Positions 35,741 through 48,479 of a DNA stretch of 64,000 nucleotides are shown in pieces. This DNA comes from Symsagittifera roscoffensis. Lineage: Eukaryota > Xenacoelomorpha > Acoela > Convolutidae. Under the pieces are notes generated by a model. The model was not told the origin of the DNA and did not search any database. It worked only from the letters and a program-made list of their open reading frames with translations. Each line of letters starts with the position of its first letter. The stretch's first letter is position 1. Made by a program: the position numbers and the translations under genes. The DNA lies in assembly GCF_963678635.1 (NCBI RefSeq), contig NC_087067.1, positions 10,955,716 to 11,019,715 on the forward strand, read 5' to 3'.

Positions 35741-36634
35741 TGTGCCAGTCGGTCATGTCTGGAGGTTTGACCTTGAGAAACACGTAATTTTGGTGTGAAG
35801 TTTTAATTTTAAAAATTTCGAATGGAGCCTGTCATGCTCAGTTTTCTCGAACCAACTGAAAACGCAAAAATCAAAAATCAGAACGTCCGAATTGACAATT
35901 GCGGGAAACTACTCAAGAAAAGGCAGGAAATTGCTATTCGCAATTTCTCGATACGAAACAATAAGAGAGTAGAGATGTCTTATCCTGAAAACAGGAGAAT
36001 AGAATACAGACTTGAGAAAGGACGACTATTCGAACGGAAAGGAGTGAACATTCAATGGAACAGTGGGCAACTCGAGTGTCCCAATGGTTCATTCAGAAAC
36101 TTTGATTCTTGAGACAGAACTTGCTTCTGTTGTTAAAACTAATTAGCATCAAACTTATTTAGTTATCTTATTTGATTCTCAAGCTGCTTATCTTTTAGTT
36201 ACTCCTCATACTCAAGTGCATCGACATGTGAGTTCTCAATTTAAATTTCTCGAGTGTATTTTATGATAGTTATGTTGAGATAAGGCGAGTTTTAGGTTGA
36301 TCCATCTGAAATGGATCAAAGTTCCACTGTCCAATAAAAAGTAACTAAGCGGATTGTTCCGACCCGGTTTTTAACGGCGTTCATGTATTTTGGGTATTTC
36401 GAGACCTAAGTATGGGGATGTTTTTATTTCTAGAGTGGGGGGGGGGGGGGGTATTTTGGTAGTGGCCTTTAAGCTGTAACGGGTTCCAGTCTCATGTCGC
36501 AAGCGAACCGAATTGGCTCCGACCGTTCTTGAGGTAGAAAAACACAAGAGATAGTGTCCCTGACTCTTGAGCCAATGGTTATAGGGCCTATTTTTCTTAA
36601 GCCTCATGTGTGACTACAGTAGACGAATGTTACA
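35741..36634 (+). repeat. LTR of copy C
   Basis: It begins TGTGCCAGTCGGTCATGTCT and ends TGTTACA (894 bp). It holds a perfect palindrome TTGATCCAT-CTGAA-ATGGATCAA at 36,297-36,319, a run of 15 G at 36,437-36,451, and eight CTTGAG/CTCAAG hexamers by eye. It abuts the truncated LINE reading frame on its left. Confidence 0.82.
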
Positions 36635-36641
36635 TTGTGTA

Positions 36642-36672
36642 TGTGCCAGTCGGTCATGTCTGGAGGTTTGAC
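36642..36672 (+). repeat. 31-bp start of a second LTR fused to gag
   Basis: The 31 bases from TGTGCCAGTCGG to GAGGTTTGAC are identical to the start of the LTR at 35,741. They are followed at once by gag sequence. The full leader and about the first 120 gag codons are missing. Confidence 0.85.
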
Positions 36673-39600
36673 TGAAGAACCAAAAGCTGAAAGAGCACGA
36701 ACATTTGGGACAGTGAGCACGAAGACGACAGAAGCCAATCCAAGAGAGGAACAAACTAAAGCAGAGGCTACGGCCAAAGACAGACCGACGGCTGACCATG
36801 AAGAGGGTACGATTGAGCTGGGTGACTTGATGGCGAAACTGAATCAGATTGACAAAAAACTAAAGCACAGCGATGAGAACAGAGAAGTGATAAGAAAAGA
36901 GTTAAGATACAACAAACACGAGTATCTGGATAGTTACTTCAACCTGGCCAAGGCAACAGATGAGAGACTCAAGGAGATGTCAGATAAGGTAGACGCCACC
37001 AATGAAGAACGAGATAAGAACATCAAAAAAGATATGCAACAGTTGAAAAACCGATATGATGATGTCAACAGCCAACTAGGTAGCCTGGAAAAGAGAATGG
37101 ACACAATGAGCAAGAATCAAGCAGAAAGTTCGTGTGCAATACAGCCGAAATTGGATGCAATCTTGAGAAATTCTACTTCACAAGAAAGACCGGCAGCGGA
37201 TCGTACGCAAGGAACCAGAGTTGACTTTGTGGAACCACAAAGGAACAAACGGCAATCGACACCGTTGCCCTTAACCCGGGACACGGTGAGCATAGCACCA
37301 ACAGCTACTAAAACGATCATGAAGAATGGAACGTCAAGTACAACGACTGGTCCGGGGGACTCAACAGCTAACACCAACGCAGGTCCGGATGCTATGACAT
37401 GGGCAAACACTTGGGAAATGATGAATAGAACTCTAGAGGCCTTCGCCACAAGGAACACCGACTCGAATGATAGAAGAGAGGGAAAATCCAGGAAAACATT
37501 CAAGAAGCCAAAAGAATTCAAAGATGACTCTGATGGATGCATTGATACTTGGGTGGAAGTGATGAGACTACACCTAGAACAGGACAACTTGAACGATGAA
37601 AGACAAGCATGCACAGCCATACTCAGCAATTTAGAAGGCACGGCATTAAAATGCGTGGTTGCGAAGAAAGAAGAAGAACGCGATACCGCGGACAAAATCT
37701 TTGAAATACTGTTGAATAGATTCGGCTCAGGCATGAAGGGTCATCAAGCGATGATGCGATTTGAAAAAAGGAGACAGAGAGATGACGAATCGATAGACAG
37801 GTTCCTAGATGATCTCGAGAGCTTGAGAAGAAGGAGTGACCCAGAAGAATCTACCAATAGAAGAAACTTCAGCATAGCCTCAAAGTTCATTGATGGGGTA
37901 AAGAGTGATGACTTGAAAACGATGTTAGCAACGTATTACACATTGTCGAAAGATAGTGCGCCAACCCCAGAAGAGATGAGGCAGAAGTCAAGAGAATATA
38001 TGCTGATGAAACCCAAGAAATACTCGTACTCAGACAACAGGAACACCCAAGGGGGGAGTCAGCCACAAAGGTCGTCATGGTACAAGCCTAGAGATGACAT
38101 GGACAAACGCAGGTCGTGTGCTAACTGCGGGTCAGTTAATCATCATGTGGCGGATTGCACGACATACAAACAGGGCATGAAGAGTTTGGGGTATGCACCC
38201 GATGAGGAAGATATGAGCCAGATGGAAGAGCACGAGTTCTATAGTGGCTTGATCATCAAAATAGGTGCGAGATGCTTCTTCTGTAACCAAGAGGGGCACT
38301 TCAGGATGGACTGTCCGTTGTTCTGGGAAGCGATCAAGAACCAGAGTCATCCAAAACACAAGTTGGCATTGGCAGCAGTGCAGAACCAGAGAAACAGACA
38401 GGGTGAATTTGAGACGAAAAAACTCGAGGGACCAAATGTGGAGCTACCAACGAAAACAGTGAAAGATGTAACACAATGTGGTAGTGCAGCAGAGGCCACG
38501 GCGAACAAAGCCCCAGAAATAGATTACGAGAAAGCGGCAGCGGAGGCCATCAACAAAGTGAAGCAGGATCTGGCTGCGAAAGAAATAGAGCAACGACTAA
38601 AACTGGAGATCAAAAGAAAGAATTTTAACGAAGCATTAACCGGATCAAACCCAATACCAGAGGCCGTATCAGGCTCAACAAAGACCGGGAATTGTAACAC
38701 TGTAAAAATGGTTACGGGAAAGCCATTCGGCATATCGAAAATCGGGGCTAGAATAATGTCGATAATCACAGTGGGCGGCCACGAGGTAACCAGAAACTTG
38801 AGCGAACCGAGCGACCAGACAATAATGCACATTGACGTGTACGCAGATTACTTGAGTTGTATAAGCCCACAAACGACTTCTAGAGCGTTGAGAGCACTAC
38901 TCACGAGAGGGGGCTGCAAGTCGGTACGTGTTGATAATAGGTATACTGAAGCTTATGGTCCACACGAGGTGATGCTAAACATAGATGGGATCAACATCTA
39001 TACCAGAACGATGATAACATGTGACGAAGACCTAATTGGGCAAATCTACGTAGGGAAAGAAGAATTGAAAGTGAGATCGATTGGACACTGCGCCATGCTT
39101 GAAGAAGATGCAATGCACATTGGGACAGAGGCAGATGTGACAGGGCACGTGCTAGACATAAGTGGCAAGAAGACTCAGTTACGTGGGTTACTTGACACGG
39201 GAGCGGTCTTGAGTGTCATACCAATCGAAACTTGGGAACGAATGGGCTTCAACAAAGATGACTTGATAGATTCGAGAATACGGTTGTCGGCTGCGAACAA
39301 AGGAGCCCTGCGCGTGTTAGGCCGAACGCCGATAATAGCGCTCAATCTGGGGGAACGTAACCTGTGGATGAGCTTTATCGTGGTAGAAAACCTAGATGAA
39401 TCTGACCAATTCATTTTGGGCAGAGACTTCATCAGGAATTTTGACGTAACGATTGATCTAAATAACGCAATGTTCAGGATACGGAACCCGGATAGGAGGT
39501 ACGCAATCAAACCGGTAAATTTAATAATGGCAAATGAAAACAAAGCACCGGTATTCTTGAGTAGGAGGGTGAGGCTAAAAGCTAATGAAGCGGCAATCGT

Positions 39601-42600
39601 AAGCTTGAGGATGAAAAATTACAATGAACTAAGTGACAACAAGCAAGTGTGTATAGTTCCAAATCCTAATAGTCAAAGTGCTGCTGTTTTAGGAAGATCA
39701 TTCTCGATAACGAAGAGCGGCCTCTGCGTCAGTGTCTTGTTGAATACCCTTGATATACCGATCACGATACAGCGAGGGAGGAAACTGGGATATGCTTTAC
39801 CGGTTAAAACTCGATATGAAACAATTGAGAACTCAAAACAAAATGAAATTGTTGATTGTCCCAATCACAGGGACAAAATTTGTATCTTGAGACGATTGCA
39901 GAAAATAAAAGATTCTTCAGGTCTTATTAAATCACTTAAGTCAGAAACGGATGATGGGCTGTCGAGCTGTTCGAACTTTCCAGAGCGACCCACACTAGAT
40001 GAAATGCAAAATGAAAAACCGGTCCTGCCGGAGATTGAACATTTGAGGGGCAAACTGAAAGATGAACAGCTCGAAGCCATCAAGGACGTACTAGAGCGGA
40101 ACGAGGAAGTTTTTTCAAGGCATAAGGCGGATATCGGGTGTTGTAATTTCGTTGAAAATGAAATAGAACTTGAGGAAAACGCGGTACCACACAGGGAGGG
40201 GGCGAGGCGCATGACCCCACACAAATCGGACGCGTGTAGAAAAGAGATCGAGACGTTACTAGAGTATGACATGATAGAACCATCCAAGTCACCGTGGGCG
40301 TGTGGAGTAGTGATGGCCAAAAAGAAAGGCGACCAGTTGAGGTTTTGTTGTGACTTTCGATACCTGAACTCCGTCACGGTGAAGGATGCCTATCCCATAC
40401 CTAGGATTGATGAGAGCCTCTCGAAGTAAGGTGACGCAACATTTTTTACGACTCTTGATTTAGGCTCGGCCTTTTGGCAGGTACCACTACGGAAGCAGGA
40501 CAGGGACAAGACAGGGTTTGCCTGCGAGTTGGGTCTGTTTCAATGGAAACGGATGCCGTTTGGACTTTGCAATGCCACAGCCACGTTTCAGCGATTGATG
40601 GCACACGCGCTGATAGGCGTGACAAAGAAGTATGACAACCTGGTAATGTGCTACGTGGATGACGTGGTAATAGCAACGCCAACACTAGAAGACCACATTG
40701 AGAGACTTGACGAGGTGTTCGCGTGCATGAAAAGATCGGGGCTAAAGTGTAAACCATCAAAGTGCGGGATACTCAAGGACTCAATTAAATATTTGGGCAG
40801 GATGGTAGACAAGCACGGCATCAGACCTGATCCAGACGCCGTGGAGGCAGTCCTAACCTGGAAGTCACCAAAGACGGAACACCAGTTGATGAGCTTCCTG
40901 TGCTTTGCTAACTACTACAGAGAGTTCATCAAAGGCTACGCGGACAAGGTGTACCCGATGCAACAATTGATGAGGCACAAGGGCAAGAAGTTCACATGGA
41001 ACAACGCGGCAGAGGAGTCATTTCGAAGGATAAAGAAAGAGCTATGTGAGGCACCAGTACTGGGGATGCCGACTGAGAAAGGGATGTGCGTGCTGGACAC
41101 GGATGCGTCGGTAGTTGCGATTTCAGGAATCCTTCATCAGGAACAAGAGTGGAATGGGAAGACAGTCTTGAGACCAATAGCTTACGGGAGCAAAGTCCTG
41201 AGTGACACGGAAATGAAGTACGGAGCACCGAAGGCAGAGATGTTCGCGGTGGTTACCTTTGTTGAGAAGTACAGGGCGTACCTGGGCAGTGAGCCATTTA
41301 AGTTGCGAGTCGACAACCGAGCACTAAGCTGGCTGAAAACGTACTCGATGGACCAGAGTTACATCGGGAGGTGGATAGTTCGCCTTGACGGATACAATAT
41401 GATAATTGAGCGTAGAACACGAGACAAACATCAAAATGCCGACAGCTTGAGTAAAAAGACGGAATTCTACGAGAGACAAGAACAAAGAGAGGCGGACAGA
41501 CCTGAGATCAAAGATGGCTTCTCCTTCATGGACAAGGAAACGTACGACAGTCTTCCACTCACGAGATGGCTGGACAAATCAGGCAAACCGATTGAAGATC
41601 ACCCGGAATTACCTAAAGAACATCCAGAAAAGACCATCTTGAAGAAAAGCAGAAGGATTCCGGTAGGAACAATGCTCAAGTCCAAGATCGTGAGGGAAAC
41701 GCTAAAGGCGAAAGGTTATGACCTCAACCAGGTAGAGGCGGGAACTGCCCGAATAGGTGAAGACTTAATGAGGCTGCTTGAGAAACTATCGGATGACAAA
41801 CCCGTGACCCAGGAGAAGGGTCAAGAGGAACCGGAAGTCACCATACTTCGGAAACAAGAGACGTTGAACAATACTGACTCCTCAACAGGGAGTGTGGCTG
41901 ATAGCAAGGACGTCGTGCGGTCACTAGTTGACAAAATCCCTGAGGACATTCTGGAACAGACCAAGGTTAGGAAAAAGAAAGTGGCGTTCAAAGAAGAGGC
42001 TGAACACCTGGGACTAGATCAAGAGTCCGGGGAGTGGTCCAGGTTCATGGAAGAAGAAGGAACCGGAGAAGGGAAATTGTCCGGGGAGCGTGAAGATTGG
42101 GATAAAGATTCGGATGAGAGCAGTGAAGACCAGGACAGTCTATGCATGATATTGGCGGAAGAGAAGATAAGACAACACGACAGGGAGTTACAGACGGATC
42201 CATCTTCAGGAACGTACAATCTGGACACACAAGAGGTACGAGGTGGTGAAGAACTTGAGAAAATTGCGGTTTCAAGAAAGCCATTCAGGGAACTATCGTG
42301 CAACTCAAACGTCAGAACGAATCTGGTACCAGAAGACGACATGAAAATCATGAAAAGAATGATATGCGTGAAACTGAGTGATGACATCCACAATCCTGGT
42401 GAGATGAATGGACAGATCATGGCGCTAAAGGAGCATGTCAAGGCGAGATATAGGCTGTCAGACTTAATAAGAGCCCAGAAGAATGACAAAATGACAAGTA
42501 ATCTCTCCAAATGGATCCAGTCGGGGGTCAAGGAGAAAGGGGAACTTGAGGAAGACAGCTACAAAATCTTGAGTCAGTTCTAAAAAGGAAGGAAAGACTT

Positions 42601-44393
42601 ACTTTATCACACAGCTGATGGGGTGGTAGCGTGCAAAAGGAGAGATGAGGAAAAGGTTTAACACAAACACAACCTCATCATACTACCACAATTGTACCAA
42701 ACGGAGGTGCTTTTCAGATCACACGACCAGATGGGCCACCAGGGGATAGATAAAGTACAACAAAGGATACTTCATAGGTTTGATTGGCCGGGAATGAGAA
42801 AAGCTTGCGAGAGATGGGTGAATGCCTGCCTAGCATGCCTTCAGGTAAAAGACCCAAGAAAGATGAAGTTTCCCCTCAAGTCTGTCGAGAGTTCGGAATT
42901 CAATGAAGTGGTGCAGATAGACCATCAGAAAATCTGCATGACAGAGTCGGGTTATAACCAAATACTGGTTATAATAGATCACTTCACAAAGTTGGCGGAA
43001 GCGGTTCCGTGCCAGACAGCCTCAGCCGAAGAGACATGTGATCATCTGATAACGCATTGGATATCGCGGTATGGTTGTCCGATGACTTTCCAGTCGGACA
43101 ACGGCAAAGCCTTTGTGGGGGACTTGACGAAAGAATTGATGAAGAGATCGCACATTGCTCAAGCACACTCGACGACCTATCATCCACAGACCAATGGGTT
43201 GGTAGAGAGACAGAACAGGACACTGGTCAACATGTTAAGGGTGTACTGCTCCAGATACATGACGGACTGGGACAAATACCTGCCACAGGTAGTAGGAGCA
43301 TACAACAGTACGCAGCACTCAACGACGGGCATCAGTCCTTTCATGATGTTGACGGGCAGGGAGAGGGCAATGCCTATAACATTCTTCTACCCAGAATACG
43401 AGGGGAAGAAGACGTCGCCTCAGGCATATGTGAAGGAAGCGATCAAAAGGCAACAAGAGCTAAACGAGCTATGCAGGAGGAACACGGCGCAAGCACAAAT
43501 GAGACAACGCAAGAAGTATGACGAGAAAATATTACAAGCAAAGCCATATGAAGTGGGCCAATACGTGTGGGTCTTCCAAAATGTCATACCGCCCAAGGGA
43601 ACAAAGAAACTACTCAAGAAGTGGAGGGGACCATTCATGATAACGGAAGTACATCAACAAGGACGGTTCTACCGCTTGAGTACTGGGCGAGCAGCACATT
43701 ACGAAAATCTGAAGCCTCACGTCCCGTCACCGGAAGACTGGTGCCTACCAAAAGACATGGAGGGTCTCGAGTACCTGGTGGTAGAGCCAGCGTGTGAAGT
43801 GAATGAAAAAGGCACCAGAGAGAAAAATGATGGCAATGAAAACTTGAGCCTGGACGACAATGAAAAGATAGAGGTGGAGTCTGAAGCAGGATCGTTTGCA
43901 GAAGAAGACTGGAACGACCCGGAACAAGATGAGGTGCCGAAGTGGATGGAGCCATATCGACCAATATCACCGGGAAGCAGAACTGGCAATCGTAAACGGA
44001 CGGGTATGAGATATAACAGATACGGGGATGACTTCTTGATTGACAAGATACAGCCAGACAAATTGGGCGAGGAATTACTGAGTGCAGGCGAACTGGAAGC
44101 CGAAGAGGAATGGCAGGTCATTGATGATGGAGGACACTATCCGCAGGAAGATTACTCGACACCAGAAGTGGAGACGGATCTCGAACAGAGCGAGATAGAG
44201 AGGAGGGAGAACACGAACTTGAGGATACTAGAGTGGATACGCGACGTCAAAGACGATGGCCATGGAAGACAGAGTATCCAGCAAGTCGACGTGTCAGCGG
44301 AAAAACACAAGAAGTCAGAAGACCCTCTCTTCGGCTGGACGGCGACAGACAGGCCGCTGGACATTCCACCGGACAATTCAGACCCGACAACAT

Positions 44394-44458
44394 CGACGGG
44401 GACGTCGATAAATATTTTTGTCCGGGGAGTGGGGGTAGGACTTACCCACACCGAAAAT
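44394..44458 (+). other. Nucleotide-conserved island in copy C ORF1
   Basis: 62 of 65 bases are identical to copy D 61,330-61,394, including third codon positions. The core is ATATTTTTGTCCGGGGAGT followed by GGGGGTAGGACT. Flanking coding sequence differs at about 30 percent of bases. It encodes INIFVRGVGVGLTHTEN. Confidence 0.75.
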
Positions 44459-45034
44459 TTGATGATAAAGAAGCTCAAGGAAGTGAGAGAAACAAGCGAA
44501 TTGGAACTGGAAGAAGAAGAACCAGAGCCTAACATAGGCCGGAATTTCAAAACGAAATTTGAAATACCCAATCAGTACTCGGAAAACATCATGATAACAG
44601 ATAGTGACTTCATCCTGTCAAACAGAACGAGCGCGATCTGCATCACGGCAGACATGAGTTTCAAATCAAGACTGGAAGCTGACTTCAAGAGAGAATACCA
44701 GAACGTAGAGTTTCTGTTCAGACAGAGACCAGGACTGGGAGGGATGGCAGCGCTCCCACCATCAGTAGCACAAGTCCCGGGGAAATACCTGTGCTTCCTA
44801 GTGACGAGGGTCAATGACAGGAACACAATTGATCCCGAACACGTGATGTTGGCGCTAACAAGACTACGAGACTTCATGATTGAAAGAAGGATAACAGAGG
44901 TCTCAATGCCGGTGTATGACCCAAACAGGGGCAAACTGAGCCCAAGGGAATTGTACGCTATCCTACATGTGGTCTTTGCAGAAACTGAGATAATGGTGTA
45001 TCTTCATAAGAAGTACTACTTGAGCATCGCCTGA

Positions 45035-45516
45035 GTCGGGTACACGGGGGTATCGAGCCGGGTGTAAGGGAGGAGTCTTGAGATAGGTACTGGGGTACAA
45101 AACAGGTAAGGGATCTTAGGGGTGATTGGCATGACAATAATTATTTTAAATGATTGATGGTGCTAAAACATAAAATGTATCTGCATGTTTTTAGAATATT
45201 TCAATTGAACTATTTTAGTAGGGCGAAAAGGAGGGGGTTTTTATCATAAAAGTAATGGGGTTTTCTGGTTAGGGACACAGCTTGTCGGTCTAAAAAATCG
45301 GGTGTTATTTTCAGATTGATTTGTTGAACTCACATTGACTACTCATCTATATTCAATTGAAGGAAGAAAACGACATCTCAAAAAGAAAACTCAAGTTGCT
45401 CATACTCAAGTTGCTCATACTCAAGTTGCTCAGGTAAAATTCAAGTTGCTCAGGTAAAACTCAAGTTGCTCATACTCAAGTTGCTCATACTCAAGGACTC
45501 AATTGAAATCACAGAA
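45035..45516 (+). promoter_or_regulatory. Copy C ORF1-ORF2 spacer with conserved box and splice-acceptor-like site
   Basis: It contains GGCATGACAATAATT (45,128-45,142), GATGGTGCTAAAACAT (45,157-45,172) and GGTGTTATTTTCAG ending at 45,314, all at matching places in copies A and B. The last has a pyrimidine tract plus CAG, as in a 3' splice site, and may allow a spliced ORF2 message. A short tandem array follows at its right end. Confidence 0.5.
45389..45496. repeat. Short tandem repeat of ACTCAAGTTGCTCAT
   Basis: Six or seven units of 15 or 20 bp share TCAAGTTGCTCA. Two of them carry GGTAAAA between units. The array lies directly before the ORF2 start of copy C and is absent from copies A, B and D at this place. 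Confidence 0.9.
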
Positions 45517-48479
45517 ATGGCAGATCGATTCTGGAAGTCCATGCCATCGGCTCTGAAAAAGCCCACACTTGACGAATTGTACAGGCGGTTGAGGGACCTG
45601 GATTATACTCAAGTGGACGAGAGAATGGCAGTGATGCTGAACGCCATCCTCCAATTGGAGGAACAGGGCGAGTGTCGGGAGTCTGCGACGGAAGCGGTTT
45701 TAATGGTAGGCTACACCAATGATGGAGTTTCCAATCAAGAACAAACCAGATGGCTGTCCTGGAACGTGGATGGGGCGATAAGGGGGTTCGATTTGGCGAG
45801 GAACCCTGGCCTGAACAACAATACGGAGTATGGCGCGGGGGAATTCCCACTGCCGGTCAGACCATCAGTCAGGTCCACGAGCCAGAGTACGAGCAAAGTA
45901 CTATCGATGACACGGGCACAGCAGACGGGGGAAGCTTATCCGGACGTCAGTGCCATGCAGAGAGAACTCGAGAAAACCCAGCGGGAAAGAAACAAGGCGA
46001 ACCTCGACCGGGATCAAGCGGTGCTTGAGAGGGATCAAGCGTGGAGAGAACTAGACATAATGAGAGCTGAACGGCTACAGGCAGAAAGGGTGCGGGAGAA
46101 TGCCGCGAATTGTGAGCAGCTGAAGCAGGCTCTCGAGAGAGATCAGGCAAAACTTGAGAGAATCCAGCAACAACAACGGGAGCTCGATATGCAGAAAGGG
46201 GCTAGGCCCAAGGAACGGGTAGTGACTGTCTCAAGGCCAGAGTCACGCATGGAAGTGGATGAAGCTCCTAGGTCGAAGGGACGATTCAACCTCGATCGTG
46301 CGGCTCAGGAGCATATGAACGAGGGGCTGGAGGTATGGATACCGCCCGAATCAGCATCCTCCCTGCGTGGAATGGAGACTCAAGTAATACGACCATTGAT
46401 GGACGTCGCACTGCCTGGATATACACCGAGCTCGACCCCAGGTAGTAGCCAGGTGAGTGGCGGCTCGTCACGGTTGAAAGAGTTGCACGAGAGGCTACAG
46501 CTGAGGAATCGCGAGAGTCCGGCAAGAGCGGACTTACCCTCGACTTGGGGGAGCAACCTGTCAGGAGTGTGGTGATCTCGAGCTACAAGAAGAATACGGA
46601 AGGGAGATATCGCAAGCAAAATCGGATAGACTGGAGCGCGGTGCAGAGGGAGAGGAGAGATTGCTTCCACGACGCGACTTGGGTGGAGTACTTCACGCAT
46701 CCGCGAGTGCCTGAGGGTGTGGTTCACTTGATCGTTGGGGACAGCTTGCTGCGAGTGCTGACCCGGATCCAGTCTCATTGGCAGACGGGAATCTTGAGCT
46801 TCGCCGGAGCCGCAACGCCGCAGATGTTAGCGACACTTGAGATGTTAGGGATGGTGAGTGTATACACGGTCACCCTGATGGTCGGGACGAATGATGTGTC
46901 CAGGGGGGAAGCAAGGAAGGTGACAAGGCTGCACGAAAAGATGAGCTGCATTCTCGAGGAAATACGGATCCAAATGGATCCGTCCATTCTCACGGTATGT
47001 ACTGTTCCCTACAACATGGGAGCGGATCAACATGCAGTGGAGATGAACACAGAAGTGCGAGGACTGAACGAAGCAATCAAGAAGGTACATCAAAGGAGTG
47101 TCCTTCCCCTTAGGCTACTGGACGTGGCTGAACAAATGGAGCTATCCTCTTTCCCTGACGATGCATCTGCGGATGGCATTCACTTTGATAGGCCCAGAGG
47201 GGTGGAGTGGTTGAACAACGTCTTCCAAAGACACATATGTGCGCTAGAGGCAGAATTGCTGGAGACAGCACAGGTCACGTTCGGACCACCTCCAAACCAC
47301 CCTTCTTCAACCCGAGGTCTTTGTCCAGTCGCTTAGGCGAGAGAGCCGATTCTAGAGACAGTTTGAGGAACAGCCGGACCAAGTTACCGAGCACCACACC
47401 CATGGAAGCAGATGAAGCGATATCAGCAACTCCTCAAGGGTCGATAATATCCTCAGTGGTGGTTGCGGAGAAGAAGAGGTCAGAGAAGCCACTGGAGACC
47501 AGCAGGTCGAAATATGAGGAGAAGGTCAAGGAACTGGATCTGGAGGATCTGGAATGTAGGCAGGAGCTAGCGAGAGCTTTGGGTCTGGAACAGGTGTCAC
47601 ACGAAGACTTGGGGAGACAACAGTGCGTGGACTGGTTGAAGGCTCATGAAACACATTTCTCGAGAGCGAAGTTGATGGAGACGGCGGATCTGACTGGAAT
47701 TCCCACAAAATCGGTGATGGGACCGATCAATTACAGACCTCTCAAGTCATTAGGGAGCCCGGGATTGGTGGTGGAGCCTCCCAAGCACCGAACCAGCATT
47801 TCCGGAATTAGAGTGGCCACTCCAGCACAATTGAGAGTGGTAGACAAACTGATGGACCCGAGAGACATGGAGTTACCAGACGCCGCATATGAAGGCACAA
47901 GACTGGCCAACGACCCCCGATATGGGAAACCCTGCGGGCAGACGCAGCTGGCCAAAACCCTGGCAGTTTACGACAGAGCAGATCCAGCTGCAGCAAGGGT
48001 GGTTATCGTAGCAGGATCAGATTTTGAAGGAACGTCTCCCAAGTTGTTCTGGCCAGAGACCCTGATATATGCCTTGCCGGGGGCGGAGCTAAACCAGATG
48101 TTGACCCTGGTGGTGGCAATGAAGTCAGAGATGCCCTGCGAACCTGAGTAACTACTGTTTGCAGGGATGAACGATCATCTGCATGCAACGGGATTTCTTG
48201 AGCAGCTCAAGGGTGGTGAGCCCACGCCAAAGAGGATCTGGGAAGCCATCCAGACCTTATTTGCGGCCATAAATGAGATACAAGAGAATGTTGCCTCAAG
48301 ATTCGGCTCCAAGACAAAAGTGGCGTTCACAACGTCCCCCGGGTACTCGAGCATGCCGCTCGCTCTGCAATTTGTGTACGCGATCTTGATCTTGATCGCA
48401 GAGGGGAATGGGTGGCGTGTCTTGATGGCAGCTCCCAACCGAGAATTGGAACCGACGAACTTGAGACTGCGCAGATCAG
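45517..48479 (+). pseudogene. Copy C ORF2: SGNH hydrolase and second SGNH-like domain, interrupted by copy D
   Basis: The ATG at 45,517 (MADRFWKSMPSALKK) starts a 350-residue part with a coiled coil (KTQRERNKANLDRDQA, 45,970-46,200). A frameshift near 46,545 leads into the SGNH hydrolase: LIVGDSLLRVL with nucleophile Ser (46,731-46,760), SFAGAATPQ, MVGTNDVSRG (about 46,880) and DDASADGIHFDRP with Asp and His (47,157-47,195). A frameshift near 47,290 enters the linker and the second domain: VIVAGSDFEGTS (48,004), PGAELNQML, a stop at 48,149, LLFAGMNDHLHATG (48,152-48,193). The frame is cut at 48,479 by the LTR of copy D before the DxxH block seen in copy B. No signal peptide is visible. Confidence 0.78.

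Larger units (their letters stand above)
36641..45034 (+). pseudogene. Copy C ORF1: Gag-protease-RT-RNaseH-integrase-macro-like polyprotein with three stops
   Basis: One frame runs from 36,641 to 45,034, interrupted only by TAA at 40,427, TAA at 42,581 and TAA near 42,659. Domains: coiled coil (36,810-37,050), Gag core (37,530-37,940), CCHC knuckles (near 38,120 and 38,278), protease with LLDTGAVLSVIP (39,188), RT with YVDDVVIATP (40,651), RNase H with LDTDASVVAISG (41,095), acidic linker, integrase HHCC (from 42,722) and D,D,E core (42,917-43,210), GPY/F (about 43,555-43,725), acidic region and macro-like domain (44,585-45,032). The ATG at 36,641 comes from LTR sequence, so the natural Gag start is missing. 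Protein identity to copy D is high although many codons differ. Confidence 0.88.
35741..48479 (+). mobile_element. Copy C of the giant Ty3/gypsy-like LTR element, nearly intact ORF1
   Basis: LTR 35,741-36,634, then a 31-bp stub of a second LTR, then gag without the usual leader. ORF1 relic 36,641-45,034, spacer, and ORF2 relic from 45,517 to 48,479, where the LTR of copy D begins. The element is dead through three stops in ORF1 and two frameshifts and one stop in ORF2. Confidence 0.88.

Noticed and set aside
45517-48479. ORF2 as a retroviral envelope gene
   Set aside because: No signal peptide, no cleavage site and no clear membrane anchor were seen. The recognisable domain is an SGNH hydrolase.
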